Of a stretch of DNA of 9,024 bases, positions 6,431 through 9,024 are shown piece by piece; position 1 is the stretch's first letter, and the number at the start of each line of letters is the position of its first letter. The stretch spans positions 1 through 9,024 of the forward strand of contig CAYRWY010000234.1 of assembly GCA_964427955.1 (NCBI GenBank), given 5' to 3'. Both the position numbers and the translations under genes were made by a program. This DNA comes from JACRBK01 sp964427955. GTDB lineage: Bacteria > Chloroflexota > Anaerolineae > Aggregatilineales > Aggregatilineaceae. The notes beneath the pieces are model-generated. The model worked only from the letters and a program-made list of their open reading frames with translations. It had not been told where the DNA came from and ran no database searches.

Positions 6431-6459
6431 TTGTTGGGCGAAGCGATGTGTTGTACAAT
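6431..6459 (+). promoter_or_regulatory. Candidate promoter of the TPR membrane protein gene
   Basis: TTGTTG (6431-6436) and TACAAT (6454-6459) are separated by exactly 17 bases. The -10 matches 5 of 6 positions and the -35 has the key TTG. The predicted start of transcription near 6466 gives a leader of about 32 bases to the ATG at 6498. It also excludes the upstream in-frame TTG at 6405 as the translation start. Confidence 0.55.
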
Positions 6460-6472
6460 GTCCGCATCGCTT
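6441..6472. promoter_or_regulatory. Palindrome over the -10 box, candidate operator
   Basis: AAGCGATG (6441-6448) and CATCGCTT (6465-6472) are perfect inverted repeats of 8 bp; two further positions extend the arms with one mismatch. They flank the TACAAT -10 box, and the gap also contains the palindrome TTGTACAA (6451-6458). The placement suits a dimeric repressor site, or a hairpin if transcription starts upstream. No regulator gene is in the window. Confidence 0.4.
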
Positions 6473-6497
6473 AATCGCAGCGCAGGGAAAAAGATCG

Positions 6498-8891
6498 ATG
6501 GGTCAGGAACAAGCCAAACAACTGCTTCAGCAAGCGATTGCGGCGGCGCGCAGTAACCGGCCTGATGTTGCTCGTCAGCTCCTCCAGCAGGTGATCCGGC
6601 TGGAGCCTCACAACGAGACCGCCTGGCTCTGGTTGAGCAGCGTTGCTGCCGATAATAAGGAGCGGTATTTTTTCCTCCGAAAACTGTTGGAGATCAATCC
6701 ACAGAATGAATTTGCGCTCAAGGGGATGCAGGCATTGGGAGCTGTGTCCGCGCCGGGGAAGACTCCGGCTCCGGCAGCGCCCGCTCCGTCATCTACCCCA
6801 CCGGCCCCACCGCCCAGTGCACAGGGCGTTCCGGTCCTGGACGAGGCGAAATACACCCGCGTCATACAGGCCGCAGACGAGTTCCTGCGCCGTTTCAGCC
6901 CCCAGCCGCCGGATCGCCTGGATGTGCACTGGCAGCACAAGCGCAAGGGTCGCTTTGGCGAAAGTGGGGCCAACCGGGTGCGGCAGGCGATTCTGGCCTC
7001 GGTGGTGTTGGCTGTGGTCGCGGTAGTGGCAGTGCTGGGCTTTGCCTTCACCCAGCTCGATCTGTTGGGCGGCGGAACCCCGGTGGGGCAGATCAACACG
7101 CTCATTCCCAGCAAGACGCCGCTCTTCACGCTGACGCCGACCATCGGCGGTCCGACGCCCACGCCCTTCAGTCTGACGATGGCCGTCCCCGCGACCCAGG
7201 CCGTGACGGGCTTGAGGCCGGGCAACCCCTATGCGCTGGCCCCAACGGTCACGTTCTATCCGCCCCTCAATGCCTCCGTGCGTAACGCGGTTCAGGAGGC
7301 GATCCCGTTTTATCTGAGCGGGGATTATGCGAGCGCGCAGCGAATGCTCCAGGACAGCCGCGAACACGAGATGCCCTACTGCTACGCCTCGCTCGTCTAC
7401 TACGAAGCCCTGAGCGATGCCGGGATGGGCCAGTATCAGGACGCGCTTGACCTGCTGAACTGGGCGCAGACCTACACGCCGCCCCGCAATGGGACCTCGT
7501 GCCAGGGTGAACCCCTGATTCTCGCCGGGTTGGCGCAGGTGTGGTTGGCGCAGGACCCCAAGTCCGATGCCGCCCTGACGTTCGCTCAGCAAGCGTTGTC
7601 TGACGATCCGAAGTTAGTGGATGCCAGCATCGTCAAAGCACGGGCGGAGTTGGCGCGCGGCGATGCGACGTCGGCCCGCGCGACGGTTGCCCAGGCGCTG
7701 AATCAATCGCCGAAAGACCTCAATCTGGAACTCGTCGCCGCCGAGATCGAACTGGTCAGCGGCCAGCCCGGTCGGACCCTCGAATATCTCGGCCCGGTGC
7801 TGTACACCGATCCGGCGCTGCTGCCCGCGCTGAAGCTGCAAGTCCAGGCTTATCTGGCCTATGCCGCACAGTCTCCCGCCGGTTCCCAGGCGCAGATCGA
7901 ATATTACGGTCTGGCGGTCCTGAGCGCGCAGACTCTTCAGGTGTATTATCCGGGCGATCCCGATGGTTATTTGTATCTGGCCCAGGCCCGGATCGGCGAG
8001 CAGAACTACGAGCTGGCCGAAACCGAGTTGTCGCGCATTATCGAAGCCAAGGATGGTCTGCCTGACAGCGCCGTATCCCTGGTGCGCGAGGCGTATTGGC
8101 TGCGTGGCAACATTCGCTACGACCAGGGCCGTCTGAAAGAGGCCCAGGCTGACTTACAATGGTATGCGACCAGCGGCGAGGCCGAGCCGCAGTTACTCGA
8201 ACGCCTGGCGGGGATCGCGCTGGCGATTGGCGATTACTCCGGGGCGCTGGATCAGGTCTATCAGCTCGTCTCGCTGGAGCCGGACAATCCCACCTACGTG
8301 CTGATGCAGGCCCGGCTGTTGGTCGAAGTCTGCACGTTCTATCCTCAGATCTCCTGCGAATACCGCGATATGCTGCGAGAGCTGTCGGACCAGTTCGTGA
8401 CCGGCTTGACCTCATCCACTCAGCAGGCGGAAGCGTATTCGTACCGGGCCCAGGCCCGCTACCAGGATGCTATCCAGCGCGGGAGTTCGCTGTCGGATAG
8501 CGAGCGGCAGTTGGCGTTACAGCTTTCGCTGACCGACGTGTCGCAGGCGCTGTCCGTGCGCGAATCGTCGGTGGACCACTACTACCGGGGTCTGATCCTC
8601 GAAGCGTCCGACCAACTGGCCCAGGCTCTGGACGAGTATCAGTGGCTCCTCTATTGGAGCGACGTCTATGCCTACCCGTTCCGGAACAGCGCGTTCGATC
8701 AGCGCGTGGCGGCCCTGATCAGCCGGGTTCAGGAGTTGGCCGCGGCTGAGCCGACGGCGACGCCCTATCCGACCCTGACCCCCGCGGTCTCGCCAACCCC
8801 CTCCCGGACGCCGACGGCTACGCGCACGCCGACGCCCACCATCACGCCGACGCCTACCCGGTACGTGGAAACGCCGGTCCTCATCCCGTAA
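6498..8891 (+). CDS. Single-pass membrane TPR protein with Thr-Pro-rich stalk and tail
   Basis: The 797-aa product reads as one membrane protein with repeat domains on both sides. Residues 1-82 are a helical TPR-like domain (QLLQQAIAAARSNRPDVARQ, then LLQQVIRLEPHNETAWLWLS), followed by an Ala/Pro linker to about 112. A basic stretch (HKRKGRFGESGANRVR, 147-162) precedes one hydrophobic helix at about 164-184, which predicts N-terminus inside and C-terminus outside. A Thr/Pro-rich stalk (about 186-250) leads to many degenerate TPRs (about 260-745), seen as repeated A-x3-G/D-Y-x2-A and ALDLLNWA-type helices. Residues 751-797 are a Thr-Pro tail (TPTATRTPTPTITPTPT). External cysteines at 295, 335, 612 and 620 could form disulfides. 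The ATG at 6498 was chosen because AGGG lies 10 bases upstream and the helical domain begins there. TPRs bind proteins or peptides; partner and pathway are unknown. It is a single gene with its own promoter and terminator. Confidence 0.9.
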   Translation: MGQEQAKQLLQQAIAAARSNRPDVARQLLQQVIRLEPHNETAWLWLSSVAADNKERYFFLRKLLEINPQNEFALKGMQALGAVSAPGKTPAPAAPAPSSTPPAPPPSAQGVPVLDEAKYTRVIQAADEFLRRFSPQPPDRLDVHWQHKRKGRFGESGANRVRQAILASVVLAVVAVVAVLGFAFTQLDLLGGGTPVGQINTLIPSKTPLFTLTPTIGGPTPTPFSLTMAVPATQAVTGLRPGNPYALAPTVTFYPPLNASVRNAVQEAIPFYLSGDYASAQRMLQDSREHEMPYCYASLVYYEALSDAGMGQYQDALDLLNWAQTYTPPRNGTSCQGEPLILAGLAQVWLAQDPKSDAALTFAQQALSDDPKLVDASIVKARAELARGDATSARATVAQALNQSPKDLNLELVAAEIELVSGQPGRTLEYLGPVLYTDPALLPALKLQVQAYLAYAAQSPAGSQAQIEYYGLAVLSAQTLQVYYPGDPDGYLYLAQARIGEQNYELAETELSRIIEAKDGLPDSAVSLVREAYWLRGNIRYDQGRLKEAQADLQWYATSGEAEPQLLERLAGIALAIGDYSGALDQVYQLVSLEPDNPTYVLMQARLLVEVCTFYPQISCEYRDMLRELSDQFVTGLTSSTQQAEAYSYRAQARYQDAIQRGSSLSDSERQLALQLSLTDVSQALSVRESSVDHYYRGLILEASDQLAQALDEYQWLLYWSDVYAYPFRNSAFDQRVAALISRVQELAAAEPTATPYPTLTPAVSPTPSRTPTATRTPTPTITPTPTRYVETPVLIP

Positions 8892-8894
8892 AAC

Positions 8895-8930
8895 ATCAGG
8901 GAGCACACAACATGTGCTCCCTGATTGTTT
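8895..8930 (+). terminator. Intrinsic terminator of the TPR protein gene
   Basis: ATCAGGGAGCACA (8895-8907) pairs perfectly with TGTGCTCCCTGAT (8913-8925) around a 5-base loop, followed by TGTTT. The stem begins 4 bases after the TAA stop at 8889-8891. A-rich sequence on the left (AAA at 8891-8893) means it could also act for minus-strand transcription arriving from the right. Confidence 0.88.
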
Positions 8931-8962
8931 CTAGCGCCCCCGCTGCACGGAGAAAGTTTGCT

Positions 8963-8989
8963 CCCCTCTCCAGCTTGCCTGGGGAGGGG
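8963..8989. repeat. GC-rich inverted repeat near the window end
   Basis: CCCCTCTCCA (8963-8972) pairs with TGGGGAGGGG (8980-8989) with one wobble and a 7-base loop, followed by CCGGGGGTGGGGTG. This style (CCCCTCTCC...GGAGAGGGGCCGGGGGTGAGGG) recalls a family of dispersed intergenic repeats in Chloroflexota and cyanobacterial genomes; that is recalled, not tested. I see no gene in 8931-9024. Confidence 0.5.
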
Positions 8990-9024
8990 CCGGGGGTGGG
9001 GTGAATATGGAAAAAACTCCCTAG

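Noticed and set aside
6405..6497. Upstream TTG start for the TPR membrane protein
   Set aside because: It would lie upstream of the candidate promoter and palindrome, and the extra 31 residues do not continue the helical domain.
8757..8876. Thr-Pro coding stretch considered as a microsatellite or CRISPR-like repeat
   Set aside because: The repeats are irregular ACGCC-type codons in frame, with no constant unit or unique spacers; they encode the protein tail.

Overview
The window looks like chromosomal DNA from a GC-rich bacterium, most likely a member of the Chloroflexota (Anaerolineae-like). This rests on three things: acidic, low-complexity proteins studded with PDWL/WLESLA motifs, a membrane TPR protein with Thr-Pro-rich stalk and tail, and short GC-rich hairpin repeats between genes. 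It is an inference from sequence style, not a database match. I see no phage, transposase, CRISPR, rRNA or tRNA signal.

Layout: (1) Positions 2-4655, plus strand, hold two consecutive genes for very acidic, apparently disordered proteins. The first is cut by the left edge. The second (925 aa) has internally duplicated modules and a small C-terminal TPR-like domain. They look like one operon, and neither has a function I can assign. (2) Positions 4749-5204, plus strand, are ndk, nucleoside diphosphate kinase, with all active-site residues. It has a hairpin upstream and a strong intrinsic terminator downstream. (3) Positions 5330-6348, minus strand, are thpR (RNA 2',3'-cyclic phosphodiesterase) followed by rsfS (ribosomal silencing factor). 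The rsfS reading frame has no ATG, GTG or TTG ahead of its conserved domain, and the well-placed ribosome binding site points to a CTG start. (4) Positions 6349-6497 are a divergent intergenic region with promoter-like elements in both directions, plus a palindrome over the plus-strand -10 box. (5) Positions 6498-8891, plus strand, encode a 797-aa single-pass membrane protein with a short helical repeat domain inside the cell and a long TPR region outside, closed by an intrinsic terminator. (6) Positions 8931-9024 hold only a GC-rich hairpin that resembles a dispersed intergenic repeat.

Nucleotide homeostasis (ndk) and RNA/ribosome functions (thpR, rsfS) are housekeeping. The unusual content is the pair of acidic tryptophan-motif proteins and the two-sided TPR membrane protein. 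No nucleic acid defence system or biosynthetic cluster is recognisable. The best candidates for something undescribed are the acidic motif proteins, and the clearest single annotation anomaly is the rsfS start codon.
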